64,000 nt of DNA. Source: Bacteroidetes bacterium OLB10 (GTDB lineage Bacteria; Bacteroidota; Bacteroidia; AKYH767-A; OLB10). The DNA is taken from the NCBI GenBank assembly GCA_001567275.1, contig LNBX01000025.1, positions 1 to 64,000 of the forward strand, read 5' to 3'. How positions within the stretch are numbered: the first letter of the stretch is position 1; every line of letters begins with the position of its first letter. A model generated the notes under the pieces. The model ran no database searches. It worked only from the letters and a program-made list of their open reading frames with translations, and had not been told where the DNA came from. The position numbers and the translations under genes are program-made. Positions 52,610-62,019 of the stretch are shown piece by piece.

Positions 52610-55489
52610 ATGAAAATCAGAAATTATCACTCTCTCATGTTGAGTGTATTTACGCTTGTGGGTGTAAGTGCCAGTGCACAATTATCATTCACAAATGCCA
52701 ACAGCCGTTTGCCTTCACCGGCATTACACAGTGGTTGTCCGATTGCAGTTGTTGACTGGAATAATGACGGACTTGATGATATCATCAGACTTGACCAGGG
52801 ACGATTCTGCAATGTAGATGTTCAAATGCCCAATCAGCAATTTCAGAGAATTTATCTCGGCAATGTTGGTGTAGGTTGCTGGGGAATGGCAGTAGCTGAT
52901 ATTGATAAAAACGGATATAAGGATATTATTGCCGGTGGCAGCAGTTCAAATGGAATTGGCATTATAAAAACCAACAATAATGGAACAGGAGGTAATATCA
53001 CCGTACTACCCAATTCAAATTATTTTTTACAAAACCTCACCTTTGGTGATTTTAACAATGATGGTTGGATTGACATCATGTGTTGTGATGATAATGCAGC
53101 AAGCCATATTTATCTGAATGATGGCGCAGGAAATTATCCAAGTCAGTCAAATATTATTAACTTCAATCTGCCCAACGGTTCCGATAATTCAGGAAATTAC
53201 GGAAGTGTCTGGACGGACTTTGACAATGACGGTGACCTTGATTTATACATTGCAAAATGTCGTCAGAGTGTAAGTAACCCTTCTGACCCAAGAAGAATAA
53301 ATGTGATGTTTGTAAACAACGGAAACGGTACATTTACTGAAAACGCTGCTGCTTACAACATCAATATAGGTTGGCAATCATGGACAGCATCTTTTGGTGA
53401 TATTGATAATGATGGCGATCTTGATCTTATGGTAACAAATCACGATCATGCAAGTCAGATAATGCAAAATGACGGAACAGGAGTTTATACAGATATAACC
53501 TCTTCAACCGGATTTACCGTATCAGACATTACACCGATTGAAAGTGTGATGGAAGATTTTGATAACGATGGTTTTGTTGACATATTCGTTACAGGAAGTG
53601 ATGCCCGTTTCTGGCATAACAACGGCAACGGAACATTTACACGTATTAATGGCTTGTTCGATAACAATGATATGGAATCATTTGCCATTGGCGATGCAAA
53701 TCATGACGGATGGATTGATATTATGGCAAGCTATGCAAACATTTATACCAATCCGACTTCAGTAGATGATGTGTTATGGTTAAACAACGGAAGCATTGAA
53801 AATATCATCACCAATGCACTTGGCAACAATGTGCCTGTCAACAATTTCTTCAATGTAGTACTGGAAGGTACTCAAACAAATAAAGATGCTATTGGTGCAA
53901 GAGCAAAAATTTATGGAGCCTGGGGTGTTCAATTGCGAGAAGTAAGAGCAGGTGAAAGTTATGGAACAAACAACAGTTCAACATTACACTTTGGATTAGG
54001 CACAGCCACTGCTATTGATTCAATGGTCATCAACTGGCCAAGTGGTGTCAGTCAGACAATTTACAATCCATCTGTCAATCAGTTTTTGACAGTGAAAGAA
54101 AATGATTGTATTTCACCGGAAGCAATAGTTACTGCATCAGGCCCACTCGTATTATGCACAAACGGACAAAGTCTGACATTAACAGCACCTGCAGGATATA
54201 CTTACTTATGGAACGACAGCAGTACTGCACAAACATTAACTGTTACTCAAACCGGTGAATACTTCGTGCGTATTACCGAAGCTGGCAATAATTGCAGTGC
54301 AGCCTCAGCCACACTCACTGTCATTCCTTCACCAAATGAAACTCCAGCAATTACAGCTCTTGGCGAAACATCATTTTGTAATGGTGGCAGTGTACAGATT
54401 GAAGGCCCTCCCGGATACAGTTCTTATCTGTGGTCGAATGGTGATACAACACAAACAGCAACTATAACAACAGATGGTCCGGTTACGCTGACGATTCAGG
54501 GAATATGTCAGACATTTACTTCTTCACCTCTTAATGTTACAGTATTCACAGTAGCTGACCCAACAGCCAATGATGTGAGTATGCCTGTGGCAGGAAGTGC
54601 TACCCTCATTGCAACCAGTGGTTCCAATATTTCATGGTACACAACCAATCAGGGTGGAACACCCATTGCTACAGGTGACACTTTAGTTACTCCTGTTCTT
54701 TCGGCTAATACTACCTATTATATGCAGGCTACACAAACCTACGGTGGTGGAATTTACCCGGTAGGACTTAACAACTGGTTTGGAAACAGCAGCTACTCCG
54801 GAAGCACAACCAATGCCACTACTTTATTTGATGTGACTAACAACTGCACTTTAAAGTCAGTTAAAGTTTATACCAATACAGCCGGAACAAGAAGATTTGA
54901 GTTGCGTGATGCATCCAACACTCTTCTTAGTTATGCCGATGTGATGGTTCAGCCTGACTCACAGGTAGTAACTCTGAATTTCCAACTTACTCCGGGCAAC
55001 AACTATACATTAGGTACTAGTACTGCCACCAATTTATTGAATTTAGGTCAGGTTAGTCCTGCTTTCAAACGTAATAATACAGGCGTAAATTATCCTTACA
55101 CTTTGGCTGATGCACTTTCTATAACAAATTCAAGTAATGGTGGTCAGTACTACTATTATTTTTATGACTGGCAGGTTGAGAAAGAAGGATATGAATGTGT
55201 CAGCAATTTCGTGCCTGTGAATGTATATATCACCACCGGGTTGAATGATTTTGCTGCAGGTAATGTTGCTGTATATCCAAACCCGGTTCATGACAGAGTA
55301 GTGATTCAGAACAACTCTACAGATGTTGTAAATGCACAGTTATATGATGCTACTGCCCGACTGGTGCAAACAGTACAGCTTAACTCAGGTGAAAACATAC
55401 TCAGTGTCGGACAACTGGCAACAGGTGTATATCATCTTCAGTTAAATATGAATGGTGAAATACATAACGTACGGTTGATTAAGAATTAA
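52610..55489 (+). CDS. FG-GAP/VCBS-repeat protein with ASPIC/UnbV domain and T9SS tail
   Basis: A 959-residue exported protein. Signal peptide to about residue 23 (ending SASAQ). Residues about 30-400 are FG-GAP/VCBS repeats with Ca-binding loops of the type DWNNDGLDD, DFNNDGWID, DFDNDGDLD, DIDNDGDLD and DANHDGWID. An ASPIC/UnbV domain follows (about 415-500: GARAKIYG, REVRAGESYGTNNSSTLHFGLG, INWPSGVSQT). Then Ig-like modules with Cys (about 505-690), a jelly-roll-like region with SYADVMVQPDSQVV, and a type A T9SS sorting domain (VAVYPNPVHD ... VRLIKN). It starts 42 bp after the cytochrome gene, so the two are probably expressed together. Such propeller plus ASPIC proteins are calcium-stabilised surface proteins; here it may be a partner for the cytochrome. 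Confidence 0.88.
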   Translation: MKIRNYHSLMLSVFTLVGVSASAQLSFTNANSRLPSPALHSGCPIAVVDWNNDGLDDIIRLDQGRFCNVDVQMPNQQFQRIYLGNVGVGCWGMAVADIDKNGYKDIIAGGSSSNGIGIIKTNNNGTGGNITVLPNSNYFLQNLTFGDFNNDGWIDIMCCDDNAASHIYLNDGAGNYPSQSNIINFNLPNGSDNSGNYGSVWTDFDNDGDLDLYIAKCRQSVSNPSDPRRINVMFVNNGNGTFTENAAAYNINIGWQSWTASFGDIDNDGDLDLMVTNHDHASQIMQNDGTGVYTDITSSTGFTVSDITPIESVMEDFDNDGFVDIFVTGSDARFWHNNGNGTFTRINGLFDNNDMESFAIGDANHDGWIDIMASYANIYTNPTSVDDVLWLNNGSIENIITNALGNNVPVNNFFNVVLEGTQTNKDAIGARAKIYGAWGVQLREVRAGESYGTNNSSTLHFGLGTATAIDSMVINWPSGVSQTIYNPSVNQFLTVKENDCISPEAIVTASGPLVLCTNGQSLTLTAPAGYTYLWNDSSTAQTLTVTQTGEYFVRITEAGNNCSAASATLTVIPSPNETPAITALGETSFCNGGSVQIEGPPGYSSYLWSNGDTTQTATITTDGPVTLTIQGICQTFTSSPLNVTVFTVADPTANDVSMPVAGSATLIATSGSNISWYTTNQGGTPIATGDTLVTPVLSANTTYYMQATQTYGGGIYPVGLNNWFGNSSYSGSTTNATTLFDVTNNCTLKSVKVYTNTAGTRRFELRDASNTLLSYADVMVQPDSQVVTLNFQLTPGNNYTLGTSTATNLLNLGQVSPAFKRNNTGVNYPYTLADALSITNSSNGGQYYYYFYDWQVEKEGYECVSNFVPVNVYITTGLNDFAAGNVAVYPNPVHDRVVIQNNSTDVVNAQLYDATARLVQTVQLNSGENILSVGQLATGVYHLQLNMNGEIHNVRLIKN

Positions 55490-55509
55490 ATTACGTATAA
55501 CCCCTAAAC

Positions 55510-55540
55510 AAAAGGCTGTCCTTATGGGCAGCCTTTTTTT
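55510..55540 (+). terminator. Terminator after the FG-GAP/ASPIC gene
   Basis: AAAGGCTGTCC (55511-55521) pairs with GGGCAGCCTTT (55526-55536) with one G-U pair, loop TTAT, then a T run. Confidence 0.85.
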
Positions 55541-55613
55541 AATTCCTGTAATCGTAAATGAACTTTAACGACTGAAAAATATCAAATTGGAAATTTCTTC
55601 GTCATGTTTAAGT

Positions 55614-56804
55614 TTATGACATACCTAATTCTCTTAATGAAAGATAAGTCATCAGCCCTACTCCGGTTTTCAATGCATTTTCGTCAATATCGAATGTGGG
55701 TGTGTGTACCGTAGAAGTAATTCCTTTCTTTTCGTTACGTGTGCCAAGACGGTAAAAACATGCATCGGCCTGTTGCGAATAAAATGAAAAATCTTCAGCA
55801 GCCATCCAAATATCCAAATCTACAACATTCTCTTTTCCTAAAAATTCTTCAGCATGTTTTCTGGTGCGCGAAGTAAGTTCGGGATTGTTGTACAAAACAG
55901 GATAACCTTTGACGATATTAATTTCACAACTGCCACCCATGCCCGCAGCAACAGACTCCGCAAGATGAATCATTTTCTTATGGGCATCCATTCTCCATTT
56001 CTCATCAAGCGTGCGGAAAGTACCCTCCATATACACGCTATCAGGAATAACATTGGTGGCTCCGTTGGCAATCACTTTCCCAAATGACAATACACTTGGC
56101 ATGATTGGATTTGCATTGCGACTAATAATTTGTTGCAGCGCAACAATAAGATGCGAAGCAATCAGCACAGGATCTACATTGAGATGAGGAGTTGCTCCAT
56201 GACCACCTTTACCTTTTACGGTTACATAAATTTCATCCGTACTTGCCATATAAATTCCACTTCTGAAACCTACCTTACCGGTTTCTATCAGTGGCATTAC
56301 ATGTTGCCCGATCACTCCCTGTGGTTCCGGATTTTTCAAAACACCTTCTTTAATCATCAGTGATGCCCCTCCTGGAAGTTTCTCTTCACCGGGTTGAAAA
56401 ATCAGCTTCACTGTTCCATTAAAATCATTTCTCATGTTTTGCAGCAATGTTGCCACACCAAGTAATGATGAAGTATGTACATCATGACCGCAGGCATGCA
56501 TTACTCCCGGATTCTGTGAGCAATAATCTGTCTGATTGGCTTCCTGAATTGGCAATGCATCCATATCGGCACGTAGTGCTATTGTTTTGGCAGAAGGATT
56601 TTTTCCTTCAATCAAAGCTACTATCCCTGTGGTTGCAATTTTCTGTTTTTTGGAAATACCTATTTCATCCAGCCGTTGCCACACGTATTTCTGAGTCTCA
56701 AACTCCTTGAATGAAAGTTCGGGATGCCGGTGAAGATGTTTTCTGTCCTGCAGTGTACGTTGGAAAATATCTTCAGAATGTTTATGAATCTTATCTGTTA
56801 GCAT
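55614..56804 (-). CDS. M20-family amidohydrolase (N-acyl-amino-acid hydrolase type)
   Basis: A 396-residue di-zinc hydrolase of the M20 amidohydrolase group, probably removing an acyl group from an amino acid. Metal and catalytic motifs: RADMDALPIQEA, HACGHDVHTSSLLG, FQPGEEKLPGGASLMI (general-base Glu in GEE), IGQHV, and AEDFSFYSQQADACFYRLGT near the end; the dimerisation lid lies at about 185-300 with GKGGHGATPH. The start is the ATG at 56804, not the first possible Met at 56858, because a near-consensus promoter lies between them. The gene is cytoplasmic, alone and divergent from the PKD-repeat gene. Confidence 0.93.
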   Translation of the reverse strand: MLTDKIHKHSEDIFQRTLQDRKHLHRHPELSFKEFETQKYVWQRLDEIGISKKQKIATTGIVALIEGKNPSAKTIALRADMDALPIQEANQTDYCSQNPGVMHACGHDVHTSSLLGVATLLQNMRNDFNGTVKLIFQPGEEKLPGGASLMIKEGVLKNPEPQGVIGQHVMPLIETGKVGFRSGIYMASTDEIYVTVKGKGGHGATPHLNVDPVLIASHLIVALQQIISRNANPIMPSVLSFGKVIANGATNVIPDSVYMEGTFRTLDEKWRMDAHKKMIHLAESVAAGMGGSCEINIVKGYPVLYNNPELTSRTRKHAEEFLGKENVVDLDIWMAAEDFSFYSQQADACFYRLGTRNEKKGITSTVHTPTFDIDENALKTGVGLMTYLSLRELGMS

Positions 56805-56812
56805 AATCCGGT

Positions 56813-56843
56813 CAAAGTTAAACCCAAAAAACTGAGCAGCCAA
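56813..56843 (-). promoter_or_regulatory. Near-consensus Bacteroidota promoter for the amidohydrolase
   Basis: On the minus strand: TTG (56843-56841), spacer of 20 bp, TAACTTTG (56820-56813), which fits TTG-N20-TAnnTTTG. Transcription would begin only a few bases before the ATG at 56804, giving a very short leader. Confidence 0.65.
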
Positions 56844-56858
56844 ATTTCTGTAATACAT

Positions 56859-57292
56859 GGAAGGCTAACCTCTTATAACATTTTGTGAAAAATAAGAGTA
56901 TCTGCTACTACAAATTAAGTATTGTAAACACTCACTCTTTAACCCATTTTTGTGTTTATGTCACGCAAAAATATGTTTAGCTGGGTGACTTCTTAAAATT
57001 AACTCTTCTTAATTAAGGCAGTGCAATGGCATTTTAACAGAAAAGAAATTCGCTAGTCTAAAATTAAGTCAGAAATCCCGGGGACAACTTCCGGGATTTT
57101 TATTTTATGCATTGGAGTTATAACTGGTGTAACAGGATTTTTACCCTAAAAATGCCTGAACAATTACTCTACTATGATTACTCTTGATACGTAAGATTTA
57201 ATACTAACATTACATATAAATGATTAAGTATTACCTAATTTGAATACGTAAGAATTTAAAAAATTAACTTATAGGTATAGCGATTGCATTTC
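56859..57292. other. Gene-free divergent spacer
   Basis: No protein gene is supported here. It holds an intrinsic-terminator-like hairpin (57073-57105) with no obvious gene before it on the plus strand, which leaves room for a short non-coding RNA. Confidence 0.4.
57073..57105 (+). terminator. Orphan terminator-like hairpin
   Basis: Perfect 9 bp stem AAATCCCGG / CCGGGATTT (57073-57081 with 57091-57099), 9-base loop, then TTTTATTTTA. No plus-strand protein gene ends nearby. Confidence 0.6.
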
Positions 57293-57300
57293 TACATTTG
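57293..57300 (+). promoter_or_regulatory. -7 box for the PKD-repeat T9SS gene
   Basis: TACATTTG matches TAnnTTTG and lies 17 bp before the ATG at 57318. Confidence 0.45.
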
Positions 57301-57317
57301 GATAAAAATCATTCATC

Positions 57318-60245
57318 ATGAAACATATCAACTTTATTCGCAAAGGGAGTATATTCCTTACCATACTGACCGCTTTAATGTTGTCAGGGTTAAAAAACAC
57401 TTCAGCGCAAAGCTGCAATGCTATGTTCGGTTATATAGCTAACCCCAGTGGTGTGGTTACTTTTTATGATTCCAGTTCAGCATCTGGATCTATCACCAGT
57501 AACCTATGGATTTTTGGAGATGGCACTTCAGGCACAGGGTCTGTGGTAACACATCAGTATAACGGAGTGGGACCCTATACAGTTTGTTTGTATATCAGCA
57601 CCGCTAATGGCTGCAGCGATTCAACATGCAATGTGGTTTACCTGAATCCCTGCAATCTAACTGCAACAATTACTTATGATTCTCTGGCAGGCACATTAAG
57701 TGCAAATGCATCGGGTGGAGTAGCCCCATTTACCTATTTATGGAACAATGGCAGCACATCATCTGTTATCAACAACGTAGCATTAAACACCACATATTGT
57801 TGTACTGTTACAGATGCCAATGGATGTACTGATTCAGATTGCTTTAATACAAGTGCAGGCGCCACATGCAATGCGAATTTCAGTTATATAACTAACCCCA
57901 ATGGGGGGGTTACTTTTTATGATTCCAGCTCAGCATCAGGATTTATCACAAGTTACCTATGGATTTTTGGAGATGGCACTTCAGGCACAGGGTCTATGGT
58001 AACACATCAGTATAACGGAGTGGGACCCTATACAGTTTGTTTGTATATCAGCACCGCTAATGGTTGCAATGATTCAACATGCAATGTGGTTTACCTGAAT
58101 CCCTGCAATCTAACTGCAACAATTACTTATGATTCTTTGGCAAGCACTTTAAGTGCAAATGCATCGGGTGGAGTGGCTCCATTTACCTATTTATGGAGCA
58201 ATGGAAGCACATCATCTGTTATCAACAACGTAGCATTAAACACTATATATTGTTGTACTGTTACAGATGCCAATGGATGTATTGATTCAGTTTGCTTTAA
58301 TACAAGTGCAGGCGCCACATGTACTGCTTTCTTTAATTATAATGTAACAGGAAGTGGTGTTCAGTTTGGAAATGCATCAACAGGTCTTTATTCATCAGTG
58401 TTATGGGATTTTGGTGATGGTACAACATCAACGTCTTATAACCCTTATCATATTTATCCACAAAACGGAAGCTATAATGTTTGTCTTACTCTTTATGATT
58501 TAGGCTCTGTTTGCTCGCAGTATTGTGATACCATAAGTATCACTATGAGTAATTCATCATTTCTTTGTGGTAATATTTTTAATGACCTTAATGCTAACGG
58601 ATTTAATAATAGTGAACCTCCATATACTTCAGGTTATATAATTCTGTGGGGAAACGGAAATTCACAAACTGCTTTGCCTGATTCAAATGGTAATTATAGC
58701 TTTAATGTAATGCCCGGATCTTATACCATCAATTACTGTGCGCAGCAACCATATACGCTTACAGTTCCAGTTGATTCATTCGGTTGTGGGCAGTATTTCA
58801 TCACCATTGGTGCTAATGACACAATTTGTGGGTTTGAATTTGGAGTAACACTTACTACAGCAATAATTGAAGGTTATGTGTTTGCAGATTATAACGGGAA
58901 TGGAATTATGGATGCCAATGAATCCGGAATTCCTAATCAACAGGTGCAAATAGGCAACACCGCGGTAACTACGGATTATTCAGGTCAATATTCCTTATTA
59001 GTTCCATTAGGTAATTTTAATGTTAGTTATACTCCGGGAGGTAATTACGCAGGTTTCCCGCTGACTACACCATCTTCATATACGGTGAATGTTACCAATT
59101 TGGGAACAACCTATAATGCCGGTAATTTTGGATTGAACATTCCTCCGGGGTCAACTGATATTTCAGCAAACATTTTGCCCAGTACCACGATAACTCCTGG
59201 CTTCCCTGCCTGGTATAACTTACAGATATGCAATAATGGTTTTGCTCTTACAGGAGCTACTGTTACAATGATTTATGATCCGGGGCTATTGTATTCTTAT
59301 TCTTCTCCATCTGCGGCATCACACAATGCTTCCACACATACCCTCACATGGAACATTGCATCTCTTAACCCCGGCAATTGTTTATATATCTACGTTCATT
59401 TTAATTCCTCCTCAAGTTACCAGATTGGAGACACAACGCTGGAATATTGCAGCGCTTTCCCAACTAACGGCACTGACATCAATCTTTCCAACAATGTAGA
59501 TACCATCCATCAGATAGTTACAGGGTCATGGGATCCGAATAATAAATTATCAATAAAAACCAATAACATCAATCCAAATCAACAAATCATTTCATCCATT
59601 AATGCTGATCAGAAAATTAAGTACACCATCAACTTCCAGAATCTGGGAACTGCACCTGCAGTGAATGTGGTTGTAAAAGATCATTTGTCTCCTGATGTTG
59701 ATGCCAACTCCTTCCAGTTTGTTGGTTCAAGTGCTCCTGCAACTGTTACCCGCATTGGCAATGAGGTAATGTATCGGTTCACAAATATTATGTTGCCTGA
59801 TGCTACTACTGACGAACCGGGAAGTCATGGGTTTGTTTCTTACAGCGTAAATGCCGTCAACGGTCTTGCTGCAGGTACTCAAATTTCTGATTTTGCTGAT
59901 ATCTATTTTGACTATAACAGTCCGGTAACCACCAACAATGCTGTGATAACAATGGTTGGGCCAACAGGTTTGAATGAAATTGACAACACTGCTCAGTTAA
60001 GTACATATCCAAATCCTCTTAATGGTTTATCTACCGTTCAGTTTATATTGAGCAATAAAGCAAAAGTCAGTCTGGCACTGATGGATGCAACCGGCCGAAC
60101 CATTATACAACATCCCGAAGCTATGATGCAGGCAGGCTTGCAGAAAACAACTATTAATGCTTCAACTCTGGCTGATGGTATTTATCTGCTTCAGTTGACT
60201 GTAGATGGTAAAAATTCTTTTATGAAAGTTGCCGTGAGTCATTAA
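57318..60245 (+). CDS. PKD-repeat surface protein with SdrD/DUF11-like domains and T9SS tail
   Basis: A 975-residue exported protein with signal peptide (ending TSAQS). Residues about 33-335 are two nearly identical units, each made of a PKD-like module (WIFGDGTSGTGS ... YTVCLYISTANGC) and a short Ig-like module (YLWNNGSTSSVINN ... CCTVTDANGC). A third PKD module (VLWDFGDGTTSTSYNP) follows, then SdrD-B-like domains with GNIFNDLNANGFNNSEPP and GYVFADYNGNGIMDANESG, and a DUF11/DUF7619-like domain (GSWDPNNKLSIK, YTINFQNLGTAPAVNVVVKD, DIYFDYNSPV). The C-terminus is a T9SS sorting domain (LSTYPNPLNG). Cysteines are frequent in the first half and may form disulphides. Likely a stalk or adhesin on the cell surface. 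Confidence 0.87.
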   Translation: MKHINFIRKGSIFLTILTALMLSGLKNTSAQSCNAMFGYIANPSGVVTFYDSSSASGSITSNLWIFGDGTSGTGSVVTHQYNGVGPYTVCLYISTANGCSDSTCNVVYLNPCNLTATITYDSLAGTLSANASGGVAPFTYLWNNGSTSSVINNVALNTTYCCTVTDANGCTDSDCFNTSAGATCNANFSYITNPNGGVTFYDSSSASGFITSYLWIFGDGTSGTGSMVTHQYNGVGPYTVCLYISTANGCNDSTCNVVYLNPCNLTATITYDSLASTLSANASGGVAPFTYLWSNGSTSSVINNVALNTIYCCTVTDANGCIDSVCFNTSAGATCTAFFNYNVTGSGVQFGNASTGLYSSVLWDFGDGTTSTSYNPYHIYPQNGSYNVCLTLYDLGSVCSQYCDTISITMSNSSFLCGNIFNDLNANGFNNSEPPYTSGYIILWGNGNSQTALPDSNGNYSFNVMPGSYTINYCAQQPYTLTVPVDSFGCGQYFITIGANDTICGFEFGVTLTTAIIEGYVFADYNGNGIMDANESGIPNQQVQIGNTAVTTDYSGQYSLLVPLGNFNVSYTPGGNYAGFPLTTPSSYTVNVTNLGTTYNAGNFGLNIPPGSTDISANILPSTTITPGFPAWYNLQICNNGFALTGATVTMIYDPGLLYSYSSPSAASHNASTHTLTWNIASLNPGNCLYIYVHFNSSSSYQIGDTTLEYCSAFPTNGTDINLSNNVDTIHQIVTGSWDPNNKLSIKTNNINPNQQIISSINADQKIKYTINFQNLGTAPAVNVVVKDHLSPDVDANSFQFVGSSAPATVTRIGNEVMYRFTNIMLPDATTDEPGSHGFVSYSVNAVNGLAAGTQISDFADIYFDYNSPVTTNNAVITMVGPTGLNEIDNTAQLSTYPNPLNGLSTVQFILSNKAKVSLALMDATGRTIIQHPEAMMQAGLQKTTINASTLADGIYLLQLTVDGKNSFMKVAVSH
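57414..58319 (+). repeat. Two tandem copies of a 453 bp coding unit
   Basis: The TGC at 57414, TGC at 57867 and TGT at 58320 mark unit boundaries, giving two units of exactly 453 bp (151 codons) with very high base identity. Unit 2 contains a G7 run at 57903-57909 that is interrupted in unit 1. Confidence 0.85.
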
Positions 60246-60266
60246 CTCAGTCAGTTCAATACAAAT

Positions 60267-60300
60267 AAAAGGAGGGGTAGTCGCCCCTCCTTTTTATTTT
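60267..60300. terminator. Bidirectional terminator between the PKD gene and the carboxylase gene
   Basis: Perfect 11 bp stem AAAAGGAGGGG / CCCCTCCTTTT (60267-60277 with 60284-60294), 6-base loop, T run on the right and A run on the left; it fits both converging genes. Confidence 0.9.
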
Positions 60301-60340
60301 AGTAAGTTATATGCTTTTTATAGTTATCAACTATAAACTT

Positions 60341-61882
60341 TTACAATGGAATATTGCCATGTTTTTTCTTTGGCAACTTAGTAGCTTTATTCTCCAGCAT
60401 CTTAAATGCTTTAATCAATTTTGAACGTGTATGTGATGGTTCAATCACTTCATCCACATATCCGCGTTCTGCAGCTTTATAAGGATTGGCAAAAAGTTCA
60501 TTGTATTCCTGTTCTTTTTCTTTCCATTTTTCTGCAGGGTTTTCTGCCTTGCCGATTTCCTTCTTGAAAATTATTTCTGCAGCACCCTTTGCTCCCATCA
60601 CTGCAATTTCTGCTGACGGCCATGCATAGTTCATATCAGCGCCTATATGTTTTGAGTTCATCACATCATAAGCACCACCATACGCTTTGCGTGTAATAAC
60701 TGTAATGCGTGGTACTGTAGCTTCGCTGAATGCAAATAAAAGTTTGGCCCCATTGGTGATAATGCCATTCCATTCCTGATCGGTACCCGGAAGAAATCCC
60801 GGAACATCTTCAAACACCAGAAGCGGAATATTGAAACAATCACAAAAACGTACAAATCGCGCAGCCTTGGTAGATGAATCAATATCCAGTACTCCTGCGA
60901 GAACCATAGGTTGATTGGCTACTATGCCAATGCTGCGACCTGCTAAGCGTGCAAAACCTACTACAATGTTCTCTGCAAAGTTTTTATGCACTTCAAAAAA
61001 TGTATCTGCATCGGCAACGTGCTCAATCACCTCACGTATGTCATAAGGCTGATTGGGATTATCAGGGACAATAGTATTTAAACTTTCTCTGATTTCATTA
61101 CCTGCATGATAAGCTACCGATGGTGGCAACTCCTCACAGTTGGAAGGGATGTAACTCAATAATGTTTTAAGATACTGAATACATTCCATTTCATTGGCAC
61201 ATGAAAAATGTGTGACTCCCGATTTTGTTGAATGCGTAGATGCTCCTCCCAATTCTTCAGAACTAACTTCCTCATGAGTTACTGTTTTCACAACATTGGG
61301 TCCGGTAACAAACATATAAGAAGTATTCTGAACCATCATAATAAAATCAGTAATTGCCGGAGAGTAAACAGCGCCTCCTGCACAGGGCCCCATTATTGCA
61401 CTTAACTGAGGGATGACTCCCGAAGCAAGTGTGTTACGGTAAAAAATATCAGCATAACCGCCTAATGAAACAACTCCTTCCTGAATTCGAGCACCTCCGC
61501 TATCGTTTAGCCCAATAACAGGAGCACCGTTTTCCAAGGCAAGATCCATAATGCGACAGATTTTCTCTGCATGTGTTTCGCTTAGTGAACCACCAAAAAC
61601 TGTAAAGTCCTGCGAAAAAACATACACCAATCTTCCATCAATAGTTCCATAACCTGTTACAACTCCATCACCGGGATACTTTTCTTTAGCCAAACCAAAA
61701 TCAGTAGCACGGTGTGTCACCAACATACCAATTTCTTCAAAACTTCCTTCGTCAAGCAGAAAGTGTATTCTCTCACGGGCAGTTAGTTTTCCTTTCTTAT
61801 GTTGGTCGTCAATTCGTTTGGCACCGCCTCCAAGCTGAGCTTCTTTTATCTTTTTGTCGAGTATTGATAATTTATCTTTCAC
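60341..61882 (-). CDS. pccB: Acyl-CoA carboxylase carboxyltransferase beta subunit (propionyl-CoA carboxylase type)
   Basis: A 513-residue carboxyltransferase that moves CO2 from carboxybiotin to propionyl-CoA or a related acyl-CoA. Crotonase-fold blocks: [64 protein letters not shown] (oxyanion hole), [56 protein letters not shown] and [32 protein letters not shown]. The start is a GTG at 61882; an in-frame TGA just upstream excludes an earlier start. The biotin carboxylase and biotin carrier subunits are not in the window. Decarboxylase alpha subunits (MmdA) share the fold and cannot be excluded without the partners. Confidence 0.92.
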   Translation of the reverse strand: MKDKLSILDKKIKEAQLGGGAKRIDDQHKKGKLTARERIHFLLDEGSFEEIGMLVTHRATDFGLAKEKYPGDGVVTGYGTIDGRLVYVFSQDFTVFGGSLSETHAEKICRIMDLALENGAPVIGLNDSGGARIQEGVVSLGGYADIFYRNTLASGVIPQLSAIMGPCAGGAVYSPAITDFIMMVQNTSYMFVTGPNVVKTVTHEEVSSEELGGASTHSTKSGVTHFSCANEMECIQYLKTLLSYIPSNCEELPPSVAYHAGNEIRESLNTIVPDNPNQPYDIREVIEHVADADTFFEVHKNFAENIVVGFARLAGRSIGIVANQPMVLAGVLDIDSSTKAARFVRFCDCFNIPLLVFEDVPGFLPGTDQEWNGIITNGAKLLFAFSEATVPRITVITRKAYGGAYDVMNSKHIGADMNYAWPSAEIAVMGAKGAAEIIFKKEIGKAENPAEKWKEKEQEYNELFANPYKAAERGYVDEVIEPSHTRSKLIKAFKMLENKATKLPKKKHGNIPL

Positions 61883-62019
61883 CTGAAAATTTCATTTAGT
61901 AAGGTGCAAACTTAAAAAACTATGTGAAGAACTTGTATAAAAGCGTAAGTTATACTCAAAAGAGTATCAACTTTTTTACGTAATTCGCGTTGCATAATGA
62001 ACTACTGCATTATCTCTTT

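Noticed and set aside
56958..56996. 12-residue peptide frame beginning MSRKNMF in the divergent spacer
   Set aside because: Too short, and no promoter or conservation evidence can be given.
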